A stretch of DNA of 63,085 bases from Sporomusaceae bacterium FL31 (GCA_003990955.1 BIFV01000009.1:1-63085), one strand, 5' to 3'. Positions 17,910-27,787 are shown, counted from the first letter of the stretch. The notes: a model not told the origin generated them from the letters alone. Translations and numbers: made by a program.

Positions 17910-18557
17910 ATGCTAACCCCGATTGTGGAATGGAAAAGTATTAGAAAGTTTTCATCTCAAACAGTACCAGAAGACAAAATCTTATCGGTACTGCAAGCAG
18001 CGAGAAGAGCCCCTTCATGGAAGAATATTCAACCTTGGCGGTTTATTGCCATTACCAAGGAAGCCGATAAGCTGGAGCTTGCCAGTGCCTTTTCAATGGG
18101 TGGGCTGATCAAGAAAGCCCCTGTCAGCATTATTTGTATTGGCAGGCTTGATGCTTGGGAGCGAGCTCATCAGCGGGAGAGACTGGGGGAATTACTGGCA
18201 AACAGCGGAGTTCAAATGGCTGACGAAGATATTGATAAAAATTTCCTTGATCATGATATTGCCAAGGCACTTGCCGCTAAATCGACTTCGTTGATGGCGA
18301 GGACGTTTGAAAACATGGGAATTGCCTATGGTTTTATGATTTTAGAAGCTATGAATCAAGGATTGGGTGCTTGTATTGTTGGCGAAATCGATAATGAACT
18401 GTCTGGTGTTAATAATGAGCAGTATCATAAAATTAAAAATTACTTTGAATTAACAAGCAGTGAAATCATTACTGCATCTATTATTTTAGGCTATCCGGCT
18501 AAAGATGCACCGGTTAGCCCGCGAAAAGCCGATCAGGAAATATTCTCATTGCGTTAA
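17910..18557 (+). CDS. Nitroreductase family flavoprotein
   Basis: 215 aa. The N-terminal SIRKFSSQTVPEDKI and RRAPSWKNIQPWRF are the FMN-binding signature of the NfsA/NfsB-like superfamily. The C-terminal LGYPAKD is also typical. It probably reduces quinones or nitro compounds with NAD(P)H. It is second in a unit with the crotonase, under the NemR-like regulator, which fits electrophile detoxification. Confidence 0.88.
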   Translation: MLTPIVEWKSIRKFSSQTVPEDKILSVLQAARRAPSWKNIQPWRFIAITKEADKLELASAFSMGGLIKKAPVSIICIGRLDAWERAHQRERLGELLANSGVQMADEDIDKNFLDHDIAKALAAKSTSLMARTFENMGIAYGFMILEAMNQGLGACIVGEIDNELSGVNNEQYHKIKNYFELTSSEIITASIILGYPAKDAPVSPRKADQEIFSLR

Positions 18558-18590
18558 TGTGCAAGTGGTGGAGCCTGCTTCTATAGCAAG

Positions 18591-18628
18591 AAGGGTCTGA
18601 ACCTCGACGAGGATCAGACCCTTTTTAT
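18591..18628 (+). terminator. Intrinsic terminator after nitroreductase
   Basis: AAGGGTCTGA (18591-18600) pairs with TCAGACCCTT (18614-18623), followed by TTTAT. On the other strand it may also serve the convergent GIY-YIG gene. Confidence 0.85.
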
Positions 18629-18630
18629 AG

Positions 18631-18993
18631 TTAGTTTTTTAGCTTAAGTTTGTTATAACCCTTGTCTCCATAGGGCGATAATTTGGCGAGCCATTTGTCT
18701 TCCAGTTCTGCAATGGCTTTTCGCCATTGGCTCTCAGGCAATTCCTGATATTTTAATGTCTCAAGAATCTCAAAAGTAAAGGCCGTGGGGCCGGCTGTGT
18801 TCCAGTCTGCCTGGAGTTCGGTATTTGGATGCCGGTTAATTTTAAGTTGAAACAGGCAGCTATTGTGTTTTCCAGGCAAATTCATGCCGCTGCCCACCAA
18901 TATTTTTCCGTTAACGGTATTTTTTATTTGATAAACGCCCATCGGTGGTGGTGTTTCTTTATATGCTAATTTAAGTTCTTTTTTTCTGTCCAT
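18631..18993 (-). CDS. GIY-YIG domain protein
   Basis: 120 aa. The N-terminal GVYQIKNTVNGKILVGSG is a GIY-YIG-type motif (GVY...VGS). The rest keeps LEDKWLAKLSPYGDKGYNKL as in small stand-alone GIY-YIG proteins. A catalytic Arg/Glu set cannot be verified by eye, so nuclease activity is uncertain. It is 22 nt downstream of the DUF2087 regulator gene and probably in the same message, a pairing seen in other Firmicutes. Confidence 0.8.
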   Translation of the reverse strand: MDRKKELKLAYKETPPPMGVYQIKNTVNGKILVGSGMNLPGKHNSCLFQLKINRHPNTELQADWNTAGPTAFTFEILETLKYQELPESQWRKAIAELEDKWLAKLSPYGDKGYNKLKLKN

Positions 18994-19015
18994 TGCAGGT
19001 TATTCCTTTCGTTTA

Positions 19016-19780
19016 TTACAGCTTAACCCAGTATGAACTGCCGTCAGCTGTTCGGTCCATAAAGCCATATTCAATTAGATAACGGCGCAATAATACATAA
19101 TCATCATAAAATTGTTTCAGCACAGCGTTCACTTCTTTTTCAGTGTACGTTTTTGAAGCATCAAAGGACTTGACAATATGTCTAATAATTGCAAGCCGTT
19201 TTTTCTCTTTAAGCGGGAAGGAGTCAAGCGGGCCATCAAGTCCTTGCTTAAAGTGTACTGATAAAATCTTCTCATTTTCCTGTTCAGTAATGGCAAAGCG
19301 ATCATCAATTTTTTGCGTACTGCGGGGAATCTCAACAAAGGTATGTTTTTTTGGCATTGCTTCACTCAGCAGTTCCATGACAGCTAAAAAGACTTTAGCC
19401 TGTTTTTGTTTTTCCCGAAGTGAAAAGCGGTGATTACGAATGGTTGACGTACTATTTGCATTTAAGCTTTTGGCAACCTCGTTATCACTATAGCCATCAT
19501 AGAAAAGCTCCATCAGGGTTTTTTGGTGATCAGTTAGGCCTGTTACTTTTTTATCTAGATGAAGCAAATAATGAAATACCGATTGATGTTCTTGAACAAT
19601 ATGGATTTTGATATATTTTTGAGCTTCATAAAGCTGACCATCGTTTGGATAAATCACACCATTGGTAAAGGTTTGGCCACACATGAGACAGATAAATTCA
19701 TCGTTTGCCGGTTGGTAACTATAGCCTTGCTTAATTTCCTGAAGCGATGCCTGCCAAAACAGGTCAGATATTGTTGTCAT
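19016..19780 (-). CDS. DUF2087 helix-turn-helix regulator with N-terminal zinc-finger-like segment
   Basis: 254 aa. The N-terminal segment ICLMCGQTF...HIVQEH is CxxC...H-like. A central LuxR-type HTH reads LTDHQKTLMELFYDGYSDNEVAKSL. The C-terminal DUF2087 domain (FPLKEKKRLAIIRHIV ... RRYLIEYGFMDRTADGSSYW) ends the protein. Function is inferred to be transcriptional control. I chose ATG 19780 because GAGG lies 8 nt upstream; the GTG at 19789 overlaps that ribosome binding site. It leads a two-gene unit with the GIY-YIG gene. Confidence 0.82.
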   Translation of the reverse strand: MTTISDLFWQASLQEIKQGYSYQPANDEFICLMCGQTFTNGVIYPNDGQLYEAQKYIKIHIVQEHQSVFHYLLHLDKKVTGLTDHQKTLMELFYDGYSDNEVAKSLNANSTSTIRNHRFSLREKQKQAKVFLAVMELLSEAMPKKHTFVEIPRSTQKIDDRFAITEQENEKILSVHFKQGLDGPLDSFPLKEKKRLAIIRHIVKSFDASKTYTEKEVNAVLKQFYDDYVLLRRYLIEYGFMDRTADGSSYWVKL

Positions 19781-20091
19781 TTTAAGCACCTCATATGATA
19801 AATTGCCGCCCCATAGATAATATAACGCAATGTTTATATAAAGTCAAGACGAAATATTAATATGTCTATTATATTTGTAAACACGAAGCTTGTTTGCTTA
19901 ATGAAACTCAATGGATCACAAGATTTGCTTTAGCAGTATTATTTGCAGAAAAATGTTTCCTAACGTTAGCAAGTCCTGGAATTGATATGAATCTGATAAA
20001 CAAAAACCCCCTGGTTTGGACAGAGACAGGTTAGTGGCCATCTCGTCCTTACAAGGAGGTTTCGTATTTACTCTTTATTGTGTAAAAATAT
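19781..20091. other. Intergenic region between htpG and the DUF2087 gene
   Basis: About 310 bp, both neighbours on the minus strand. It holds the htpG terminator (20002-20063) and an AT-rich stretch that must contain the DUF2087 promoter. No gene was found. Confidence 0.45.
20002..20063 (-). terminator. htpG terminator
   Basis: On the minus strand AAACCTCCT pairs with AGGGGGTTT around a stem-containing insert (GGACgAGA with TCTcTGTCC), followed by TTTTTG. Located just downstream of the htpG stop. Confidence 0.65.
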
Positions 20092-22053
20092 TTATTTAGT
20101 GGAGCCTATGTCTGCCATTAGTTTGGCTAATTTTTGGGCAAAGCTAATGGGATCTTCTGGTGTTAATCCCTCAAATAGCAGGGCTTGCCCGTAAAGCAGC
20201 TCGCAATAATCCTTAAATTCATCTGATCCTGGTTTGGTTTCATGAAGGTTTTTGAGGGCTGTAAACACTTGATGAGTAGGATTCAATTCTAAAATTCGCT
20301 GCGCTTTAAACGTGCTTTTATCCATTTCAGCTAAAATTTGTTCCATCGACAAGCTGATGCCTTGATCGCTGCTGATTAGACAAACCGGGCTGGACTTTAA
20401 GCGGGTACTGATTTTAACATCGGTAATTTTACCGGATAGGCTCTCTTTGATAGCAGTAAGCAAAGGTTGATTTTCTTTTGTGATTGCTTCTGTTTCTTCT
20501 TTGGCGGCAGGTGTATCAATGTTGTCTAGATTTAAATCGCCGCGACTGATGGATTGAAATTTTTTCTCTTTATAATTGGCTAATGCATCAATCGCGAACT
20601 CATCTACCCGGTCGAGCAGATAAAGTACTTCAAGGCCTTTTTCCCGTAATAGTTCCATTTGCGGCAAGCGTTCCACTGAAGCGCGGTCTTTTCCAGTAGC
20701 GTAATAGATGACAGTTTGGCCTTCTGGCATCCGTTCAACATATTCAGCCAAGGTTGTTAATTCTTCAGAAGTGGAAGAAGGGAAGAGCAGCAGATCCTGC
20801 AGCTTATCTCTGCTGCCAAAATCAGAGTAGACACCGCTTTTCATTGCCTTGCCATACTCTTTCCAAAATAACTGATATTTAGGCCGATCTTTGCTAAGCA
20901 GTGTTTCTAAAGTCTTTAAGATACTTTTTTCTAAATTTTTACCAACCTTAGTGAGTTGGGAGCTGTGCTGCAGCAATTCACGAGAGATGTTGAGTGAGAA
21001 ATCAGGGGAGTCCACTAATCCGCGTACGAAACGAAGGTATTCTGGAAGCAGATCTTTGTAGTTATCCATGACAAATACATTTTTAGAGTACAGCCTAATT
21101 CCAGATGTTGATTCCCGTTGGTAAAAATCAAAGGGTGCATGAGAAGGGATAAACAATACCGTGGTATATTCAACGGCACCTTCAACTTTGGAGTGAATGA
21201 TTTCCAAAGGATCTTCCCAATCGTGGAAAAGATCTTTATAGAGAGTATGGTATTCTTCTTTGGTAATCTGATTTTTGTTCTTTGTCCATAAAGGGGTCAT
21301 GGAATTCAGTGTGCGCACCTCAATGGTTTGGGTTGACTCCGCATCTTCAATGACTTTGCCTTCCTCATCGAGTGGTTTTTCTTCTTTAATAAAGTTCATT
21401 TTAATGGGATAGCGGATGTAGTCAGAATATTTTTTGACCAGACTTTGCAATGTATAGCGGTTGAGGAAGTTTTCGTTGTGGCGCTCTGGTGAGCAATATT
21501 CATCATGAAGCGTTAAAACGAGTGTAGTGCCACGGGTTGGTTTGTCGCATTCTTCGATTGTATATGTACCGTCACCGGTAGATTCCCAGCGAACACCTGT
21601 TGTTTGTCCAGGAGCACGTGTAATCAAGGTGACTTTCTTGGCAACCATAAAGGCTGAGTAGAAGCCGACCCCAAACTGACCAATCAGCTCACCGTCGCCT
21701 GCAGTACTTTCTTGCATTTTGGCTAGAAAAGCTTTGGTACCTGATTTAGCAATTGTTCCGATATTTTCAATGACTTCATCATAGGTCATACCAATCCCAT
21801 TGTCAGAAATGGTCAGCGTTTTTGTTTCCTCATCAGGCAACAGCTGAATCTCAAAATCGGCATTGTTTTCAAGAAGTTCCTGGTTGGTCAGGGAATCAAA
21901 ACGGATCTTGTCGATCGCATCCGAAGCATTGGAAATAAGCTCACGGAGAAAGATTTCCCGGTTGGTATAAATGGAATGAATCATCAGATCTAATAATTGT
22001 TTTGTTTCGGCCTGAAATTGACGCGTTTCTTTGGCTGTGCTCGCAGCGGTCAT
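20092..22053 (-). CDS. htpG: Molecular chaperone HtpG (Hsp90)
   Basis: 653 aa, full length. The GHKL ATPase domain has the motifs FLRELISNASDAIDKIR, SDNGIGMTYDEV, IGTIAKSGTKAFL and GQFGVGFYSAFMVA. Middle and C-terminal dimerisation domains follow. Cytosolic ATP-dependent chaperone. The start at 22053 has AGGAGGA upstream. A perfect CIRCE operator lies at the start of its leader, so HrcA control is expected, unlike in Bacillus subtilis where htpG is HrcA-independent. Confidence 0.97.
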   Translation of the reverse strand: MTAASTAKETRQFQAETKQLLDLMIHSIYTNREIFLRELISNASDAIDKIRFDSLTNQELLENNADFEIQLLPDEETKTLTISDNGIGMTYDEVIENIGTIAKSGTKAFLAKMQESTAGDGELIGQFGVGFYSAFMVAKKVTLITRAPGQTTGVRWESTGDGTYTIEECDKPTRGTTLVLTLHDEYCSPERHNENFLNRYTLQSLVKKYSDYIRYPIKMNFIKEEKPLDEEGKVIEDAESTQTIEVRTLNSMTPLWTKNKNQITKEEYHTLYKDLFHDWEDPLEIIHSKVEGAVEYTTVLFIPSHAPFDFYQRESTSGIRLYSKNVFVMDNYKDLLPEYLRFVRGLVDSPDFSLNISRELLQHSSQLTKVGKNLEKSILKTLETLLSKDRPKYQLFWKEYGKAMKSGVYSDFGSRDKLQDLLLFPSSTSEELTTLAEYVERMPEGQTVIYYATGKDRASVERLPQMELLREKGLEVLYLLDRVDEFAIDALANYKEKKFQSISRGDLNLDNIDTPAAKEETEAITKENQPLLTAIKESLSGKITDVKISTRLKSSPVCLISSDQGISLSMEQILAEMDKSTFKAQRILELNPTHQVFTALKNLHETKPGSDEFKDYCELLYGQALLFEGLTPEDPISFAQKLAKLMADIGSTK

Positions 22054-22148
22054 AAAAAAATTCCTCCTCTTAGTCGTTGTATGAGTCGCCTGCAGCTAGG
22101 CAGTCGCGTAGAGAGTGTGCTAGGCAAGACGAATCAGTATTTATCTTG

Positions 22149-22175
22149 TTAGCACTCTCTGCTTATGAGTGCTAA
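22149..22175 (-). promoter_or_regulatory. CIRCE element (HrcA operator)
   Basis: Exact consensus TTAGCACTC-N9-GAGTGCTAA. It follows directly after the htpG promoter and 96 nt before the htpG start codon, so heat-shock repression by HrcA is predicted. Confidence 0.93.
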
Positions 22176-22179
22176 GTTT

Positions 22180-22208
22180 ATGATACCGAAGTGCGTCAGT
22201 AAAATCAA
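22180..22208 (-). promoter_or_regulatory. sigma-A promoter of htpG
   Basis: Reading the minus strand: -35 TTGATT (22208-22203), 17-bp spacer, -10 TATCAT (22185-22180). CIRCE begins 4 nt after the -10, covering the expected transcription start. Confidence 0.8.
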
Positions 22209-22385
22209 TGCTCTTTTTGCCATAAAGCACAGGAATTTGGCTAAAATGAGCTAATATTTAGCATGAATTAAAATAAGACTGCCTCAATTTCCGTTTTTCT
22301 TTAACTCCTGCTGATATGCATTGAATGATTCTGAAAAAAGGACTACAATGAAAGGTATTAACTAAAGGCCGAGGTAGATGATGAT

Positions 22386-23315
22386 ATGGAACAAGTACGA
22401 AAAGTGCCGGAAGGCATTCTGCCAGCAATAGCAGCCTATGTGTGTTGGGGTATCCTGCCTATGTATTGGAAGCTGATTGCCGAAATACCGGCTCACGAAA
22501 TTTTGGCTCACCGAATTTTCTGGTCGTTTATCTTTATGACATGTCTGATGATGGTCATGAAGAAGAATCAATCTTTTTATGTTGAATGCCGGCAAGTTGC
22601 TGCTGAGCCGCGCAAGTTATTCGGAGTGCTTGCCGGGGCAGTGCTGATCAGTATCAACTGGTTTATTTATATCTGGGCGGTGAATGACAGCCGGATTATT
22701 GAAACAAGTTTAGGTTACTATATTAATCCGTTATTTAATGTCTTGATTGGAATGATTATTTTACATGAACGGTTAACTTTTTGGCAGCTTATTGCGGTTA
22801 TTTTAGCAGCAATTGGTGTGCTTAATCTGGCACTGCAGTTTGGTTCCATTCCCTGGGTGGCTCTTGTGTTAGCTGTTTCTTTTTCATTCTATGGATTATG
22901 TAAAAAAATTGCCGGACTTTCTGCGATGACCAGTATAACGCTTGAGACACTGTTTATTGCACCGCTTTCTTTGATTTATTTGATTCTTCTCCATACATCT
23001 GGTGAGGGGTTGCCATTCACCTTATCGCTCCAATCAGTCTTATTAATTGGCACTGGGGTTGTAACGGCTATTCCTTTGCTGCTGTTTTCCAATAGTGCCA
23101 ATAAGCTTTCTTTAACGGTGCTGGGGCTCATTCAATATGTATCACCAACCATTGGACTATTCTTAGGCATTTTTCTATATCATGAAACATTTACTAGTGT
23201 TCACCTATTGTCATTTGGTTTTATTTGGCTGGCTTTATTGGTATTTTCACTGTCTAAAACATCCCTTTTTGCTCAGCTTGAAATGTTGATCCTGAAAAAA
23301 CGTTGTATTGAGTAG
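22386..23315 (+). CDS. rarD: EamA-family transporter RarD
   Basis: 309 aa with about ten hydrophobic helices. The start GILPAIAAYVCWGILPMYWKL and LISINWFIYIWAVNDSRIIETSLGYYINPL are characteristic of RarD ('chloramphenicol-sensitive') proteins within the drug/metabolite transporter superfamily. The substrate is not established. Divergent from htpG; no operon partner is evident, although yjbQ follows after 57 nt on the same strand. Confidence 0.88.
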   Translation: MEQVRKVPEGILPAIAAYVCWGILPMYWKLIAEIPAHEILAHRIFWSFIFMTCLMMVMKKNQSFYVECRQVAAEPRKLFGVLAGAVLISINWFIYIWAVNDSRIIETSLGYYINPLFNVLIGMIILHERLTFWQLIAVILAAIGVLNLALQFGSIPWVALVLAVSFSFYGLCKKIAGLSAMTSITLETLFIAPLSLIYLILLHTSGEGLPFTLSLQSVLLIGTGVVTAIPLLLFSNSANKLSLTVLGLIQYVSPTIGLFLGIFLYHETFTSVHLLSFGFIWLALLVFSLSKTSLFAQLEMLILKKRCIE

Positions 23316-23372
23316 GTCAGATCCCTATATGAAGCAAACAGCCCACTCAAATATGATATTAGGAGTGATAGG

Positions 23373-23789
23373 ATGAAAAGCTATCGAAAAGAGCTTGTCT
23401 TCAATACTCACAAGCGCAGGGAATTTCTCAACATAACGCCTTGCGTGGAACAAGCATTAACTGAAAGCGGTATTCAGGAAGGTCTGTTGTTGTGTAATGC
23501 AATGAATATTACGGCCAGTGTGTTTATTAATGATGATGAAAGCGGACTGCACCGTGACTTTGAGCTTTGGCTAGAGAAATTGGCACCGGAAAAACCTCAT
23601 AGCCAATATAAGCATAACGGTTATGAGGATAATGCGGATGCTCATTTAAAAAGGACGATTATGGGACGGGAAGTCGTCGTTGCTGTTACCAGGGGTAAGA
23701 TGGATTTTGGCACCTGGGAGCAGATCTTTTACGGAGAATTTGATGGCAAAAGAGATAAGCGAGTATTAATCAAGATTATTGGTGAGTAG
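23373..23789 (+). CDS. YjbQ/UPF0047 family protein
   Basis: 138 aa, the full length of this family. It has [11 protein letters not shown] and [20 protein letters not shown], with conserved His/Asp residues. Members were annotated as secondary thiamine-phosphate synthase; the true role is unsure. A good ribosome binding site (AGGAGTGA) precedes ATG 23373. Confidence 0.88.
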   Translation: MKSYRKELVFNTHKRREFLNITPCVEQALTESGIQEGLLLCNAMNITASVFINDDESGLHRDFELWLEKLAPEKPHSQYKHNGYEDNADAHLKRTIMGREVVVAVTRGKMDFGTWEQIFYGEFDGKRDKRVLIKIIGE

Positions 23790-23797
23790 GGTTATTC

Positions 23798-24541
23798 CTA
23801 AGGTTTCCGGGCTCTTAAGAAAAGGAAATGTGGCCTTTTTGTCAACTGTGTATAGGTTTGGGGGTGTAATTCCAGAAATTTTTCTGTTGGCATCGGCTCT
23901 AACAGCTTTTCGATGATAAAGCCGGCATCAATGACTGCAGCAATTATTTCATGGAGTGGACGGCGGTAAAATTGGACAGGAACTTTCCCGGCAGGTGTTT
24001 CCCACTCATCCTGCAGCAGCTTTGTTGCAAAATAGTTGTCACACTGGAACTCTGCAAAATCCATAAATGGATGATGCACTGAAAATACCAAATAGCCGCT
24101 CTGTTGTAGGATGCGGTAAAATTCGGTCATAACATGGGTCCAGTCTTTTAAATAATGTAAGGTTAACGATGATAAAATGATATCCATCGAGGAATCGGCC
24201 AGAAAACTCAAGGGATTGTTGAGATCAGCCTGGATGACGTCGGCTTTGTTGCCGACTCTTTTTTTTGTCATTTCAATCATCCTGGAGCTGAAATCCAAAG
24301 CAGTTACGATGGCACCGTGATCTAGCAGCCACTGACTGTACCAGCCAGCAGCGCAGCCGGCATCAACTACTTTTTTTCCTTGTACACAGGGTAATAACGA
24401 CAATGTAGCCGGACGTTCATAATAAGCGTTAAATGGCTTGGTATCAATGTCGTTATAATAGTACTCGGCCATTTGTTCATAGGACCTTAGTGAGACGGAA
24501 TTTCTGTGAATCAACCTATTTTGCTCGATTAATTGTTCCAA
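23798..24541 (-). CDS. Class I SAM-dependent methyltransferase
   Basis: 247 aa. Motif I is VVDAGCAAGWYSQWL (SAM binding), then an acidic residue in TALDFSSRMIE and the post-motif DIILSSLTLHYL. Methyltransferase type 11/25 fold; substrate unknown. The start is TTG 24541 with AGGAAGG 6 nt upstream. Convergent with yjbQ, only 8 nt apart. Confidence 0.85.
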   Translation of the reverse strand: MEQLIEQNRLIHRNSVSLRSYEQMAEYYYNDIDTKPFNAYYERPATLSLLPCVQGKKVVDAGCAAGWYSQWLLDHGAIVTALDFSSRMIEMTKKRVGNKADVIQADLNNPLSFLADSSMDIILSSLTLHYLKDWTHVMTEFYRILQQSGYLVFSVHHPFMDFAEFQCDNYFATKLLQDEWETPAGKVPVQFYRRPLHEIIAAVIDAGFIIEKLLEPMPTEKFLELHPQTYTQLTKRPHFLFLRARKP

Positions 24542-24690
24542 GGTGCACCTTCCTAGTAGATAAATGTAGAAAAAGCTTCAGAAGCAGTAATTGGGGAGGA
24601 AATAGCAATCATACCTAGAATTGAGAAAGAATGGCAATAAACAATAACATTTAACGAATATAGATTAATGATTAATTAAGGATTGTTTGT

Positions 24691-26412
24691 ATGATGATTT
24701 CGGTAATTCGGTTTGTAATGATTGTGATAATGATTACGGCCATGCTGTCTGGCAGCAGGGGTTTTGCAAATGAGAACTTAACTAGTGAGTGCTTTCCTGT
24801 AGGCGAGTTTGAAATTTTGGAGGACGTTCAGGGGAAGATGACCTTTGATCTAATCAATTCATCTGGTAATAACTTAATGTTTCAGAATTATCGGGGTGAT
24901 GAGCTTTCTTTGGGAATTACTCAATCCGTCTATTGGGTACGGTTTAAAGCGCCTGCGGTTGTTCAAGCCGCACAAGCCAGCGGAAGGCTCCTCCAGCTTA
25001 ATAATGCCAATATTGATAAAATTGATTTGTTTATACCAGAACAGGACGCTCAACAGAGCCATGCATATCGGATTAAAAAGATCGGATCACACCGCCCCAC
25101 AACGGATCGGGATATCCTGGACAGCACCTGGGTATTCCAGTTGCCGCCAACATTCAATGAGCATCAATTTATTTATTTGCGCTTGGAAAGCACATCTGCA
25201 TTGCGCCTGCCGGTCACTTTTTGGCAGGTCGATGCTTTTTTTCGCGCAGCGTTCATTAAGAATGTAGGGTTTGGTGCATTTTATGGCATCTTGCTTGCTA
25301 TGCTGCTATTTAACTTATTTATCTATACCGTCCTGCGTGATAAAGCCTACTTATTCTATGTATTCTACGTATTTTTTATGTTCCTCTATCAGTTTCAGGT
25401 CCATGGACATTCCCGGCTAATTTTTGAACTGCCTTATCGCCTTTATAATGCAATTTTTTGGTTGTGTCTAGCGGCGACGTTTGTGTTTTCAGTGCTCTTC
25501 ACCCGCCATTTTTTACAAGTTAAGCCAGCATCGGGCTTTAATAAAATCTTAACAGGAATTTTGGCAGTTGCTGTGCTGCAAGGTGTGCTGGGGATTTTGG
25601 GTTATAATATTTGGGCTAATCAGCTTGCGCATATCTTAGGATTATTTGGTCCGCTGCTCATCATGATCATTGCAAGCTTACGCTATTCTCAGGGGTTTCG
25701 CCCGGCCCGCTATTATATTTTAGCTTGGGGAGTTTTATTTACCGGGGTTATCATTTGGGCATTAGCGGCATATCTTCCAGGATTGTTGGCCGCTGTAGAT
25801 GTTCTATTGCTGGCTACAGCCAGCGAATCGATGCTGTTGGCTTTAGCCTTGGCTGACCGGGTCAAAGCATTAAGAATTCGCGGCGAAGCACTGAATAATC
25901 GGGTTAAGCGCTATCGTGAATTAAGTATGACCGATGGTCTTACTGGATTATACAATAAGCGCTCGTTAGATAAACAATTAACTGAAGCTATGAAAGGTTC
26001 ATTGAAATATGGCACTCCATTCAGTTTGATGGTTATCGATATTGATCATTTTAAATTATACAATGATACTTATGGTCACTTGGAAGGCGACCGAGTTATT
26101 GTTCGCCTGGCACAAATCCTGCAGACAATAGCAAGCGAATCACAGATTGCTTTCCGTTATGGCGGTGAAGAGTTCGTTTTGCTCTTATTCAATTACACTT
26201 GTGACAACGCAATTCCCATTGCAGAAGAAATACGAACAAAGATCATGACTGAATATTTTGCTCCTTCTGTAAATAAATCGGTAGTTGTCACCGTTAGTAT
26301 TGGTATTGCACAATTTCAGTCAGGCGATGATCGGGAAAGTTTATTCGAGCGTGCTGATATGGCGTTATATCAGGCTAAAGCGAATGGACGCAATTGTACG
26401 GTATGCTTATAA
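24691..26412 (+). CDS. 7TMR-DISM diguanylate cyclase
   Basis: 573 aa membrane enzyme. A signal sequence (1-26) is followed by a 7TMR-DISMED2-type extracellular domain (about 30-180), seven hydrophobic helices (about 190-390), and a GGDEF domain with TDGLTGLYNKRSL, IDIDHFKLYNDTYGHLEGD and the active motif GGEEF. No RxxD inhibitory site is seen at the usual place, unlike the other cyclase in this window. It makes c-di-GMP in response to an external, probably sugar-like signal. Confidence 0.9.
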   Translation: MMISVIRFVMIVIMITAMLSGSRGFANENLTSECFPVGEFEILEDVQGKMTFDLINSSGNNLMFQNYRGDELSLGITQSVYWVRFKAPAVVQAAQASGRLLQLNNANIDKIDLFIPEQDAQQSHAYRIKKIGSHRPTTDRDILDSTWVFQLPPTFNEHQFIYLRLESTSALRLPVTFWQVDAFFRAAFIKNVGFGAFYGILLAMLLFNLFIYTVLRDKAYLFYVFYVFFMFLYQFQVHGHSRLIFELPYRLYNAIFWLCLAATFVFSVLFTRHFLQVKPASGFNKILTGILAVAVLQGVLGILGYNIWANQLAHILGLFGPLLIMIIASLRYSQGFRPARYYILAWGVLFTGVIIWALAAYLPGLLAAVDVLLLATASESMLLALALADRVKALRIRGEALNNRVKRYRELSMTDGLTGLYNKRSLDKQLTEAMKGSLKYGTPFSLMVIDIDHFKLYNDTYGHLEGDRVIVRLAQILQTIASESQIAFRYGGEEFVLLLFNYTCDNAIPIAEEIRTKIMTEYFAPSVNKSVVVTVSIGIAQFQSGDDRESLFERADMALYQAKANGRNCTVCL

Positions 26413-26420
26413 AGGGTTAC

Positions 26421-26459
26421 GCTGAAGGTTAGGGTTAAGCTTAATCTTCAGCCTTTTTT
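26421..26459 (+). terminator. Intrinsic terminator after the 7TMR-DISM cyclase
   Basis: GCTGAAGGTTA (26421-26431) pairs with TAATCTTCAGC (26442-26452) including G-U pairs, followed by CTTTTTTC. Confidence 0.85.
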
Positions 26460-26560
26460 CTGAATTTTTTACTTAAATAGAATTTATCTATAGGGGATGT
26501 AAAGTATTTTTATATCGTGTATAATGAACTTTGTCGCAATTTGATACAAAGGGGATTGTT

Positions 26561-27787
26561 ATGTTCGATTTATTAACGCTCTATTATAAGAAAGCTGTTG
26601 CGGGTTTTTGGGGTCAGACTTTCTCAGTGGTTGCATTGGGCATTTTAAGTGCTTTGTATTTTGGCTCACTGGGGGTTGCCTGGGCGGTAACTGGTGAGTT
26701 TACTCGCTGGGGTGCTCATATCCTGCAATTATTGGGTCAAGATGTCAGTCAGTATAGTTATTTAAAGCTCATTAATTTTACAGGATCGCCACTGACCCGC
26801 ATTGATGGCGTTATGGTTGGCGGCATGTTTATTGGGGCCTTTGTCAGCGCGTTATTGGGGCAAAATGTTAAGTTGCGCTTTCCTACTGGCAGAAGAGTGT
26901 TACAGGCGTTGGTGGGCGGAATAATTGCCGGGTTTGGTACGCGGATGGCAATGGGATGTAACTTGGCAGCCCTATTTACTGGTATACCACAGTTTTCCTT
27001 TCATACCTGGTTATTTACTTTTGGCACTGTTGTCGGGACTTATTTTGGCTTAAAGCTTAGCATGAAGCCCTGGATGATGGGATCTCCAAAATTAGTTGCC
27101 ATTCAGGCTGTTGGAGCAAAAATAGAAAATCAAGTTTATTATCGGATTCAGCCATATATTGGAATACTGGCTCTTATTGGATTTATTTATTATCTCTTAC
27201 AACAAGCCGGAGGGAATTATCCCGCAAATTTATTGATGGCTACCTGCTTTGGTTTTGGCTTTGGTTTTCTTATTCAAAAAGGCCAAGTCTGTTTTACTTC
27301 AGCTTTTCGCGATTTATGGCTTATTGGCCGCCCAACCATGGCTAAAGCGTTAGTTTGGGGGATGGTGGTGCAAACGCTAATTACAGCAGTTTTTTTAGCA
27401 AAAGGCATGCCGCCTAAAGTCATTTGGTGGGCTGGTCCTGGTGCCATGCTAGGCGGGATATTGTTTGGCGTGGGAATTGTCATTGCCGGTGGCTGTGAAA
27501 CGGGCTGGATGTATCGCTCGGTGGAAGGGCAAATTCAGTTTTGGTTTGTTGGGATTGGCAATGTGATTGGGGCAACGATATTATTTATGGCTTGGGATCA
27601 TGGTGTCTTTAGCTTAATGGCAGAGTCTTTCCCGAAAATCAATTTAGTTACCCATTATGGCGTTAGTGGTGCTCTCGTGATGACTATGCTTATGTTATTC
27701 TCACTTTATTTATGGGCGGATTGGCGTCAGGTTTCTAAAAAAGGATTTTTAATCGGGAGGACAAACCATGAGCAAACAAAAATTTAA
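26561..27787 (+). CDS. YeeE/YedE family sulfur-compound transporter (TsuA-like)
   Basis: 408 aa polytopic membrane protein. The three cysteines expected for TsuA-type thiosulfate channels are visible: AMGCNLAALFTG, KGQVCFTSAFRD and AGGCETGWMYR. It probably moves thiosulfate or another sulfur species (or selenium, as proposed for YedE). I chose ATG 26561 behind AAAGGGG rather than the upstream in-frame TTG 26531. The next gene, tusA-like, overlaps its 3' end by 20 nt, so they are coupled. Confidence 0.88.
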   Translation: MFDLLTLYYKKAVAGFWGQTFSVVALGILSALYFGSLGVAWAVTGEFTRWGAHILQLLGQDVSQYSYLKLINFTGSPLTRIDGVMVGGMFIGAFVSALLGQNVKLRFPTGRRVLQALVGGIIAGFGTRMAMGCNLAALFTGIPQFSFHTWLFTFGTVVGTYFGLKLSMKPWMMGSPKLVAIQAVGAKIENQVYYRIQPYIGILALIGFIYYLLQQAGGNYPANLLMATCFGFGFGFLIQKGQVCFTSAFRDLWLIGRPTMAKALVWGMVVQTLITAVFLAKGMPPKVIWWAGPGAMLGGILFGVGIVIAGGCETGWMYRSVEGQIQFWFVGIGNVIGATILFMAWDHGVFSLMAESFPKINLVTHYGVSGALVMTMLMLFSLYLWADWRQVSKKGFLIGRTNHEQTKI

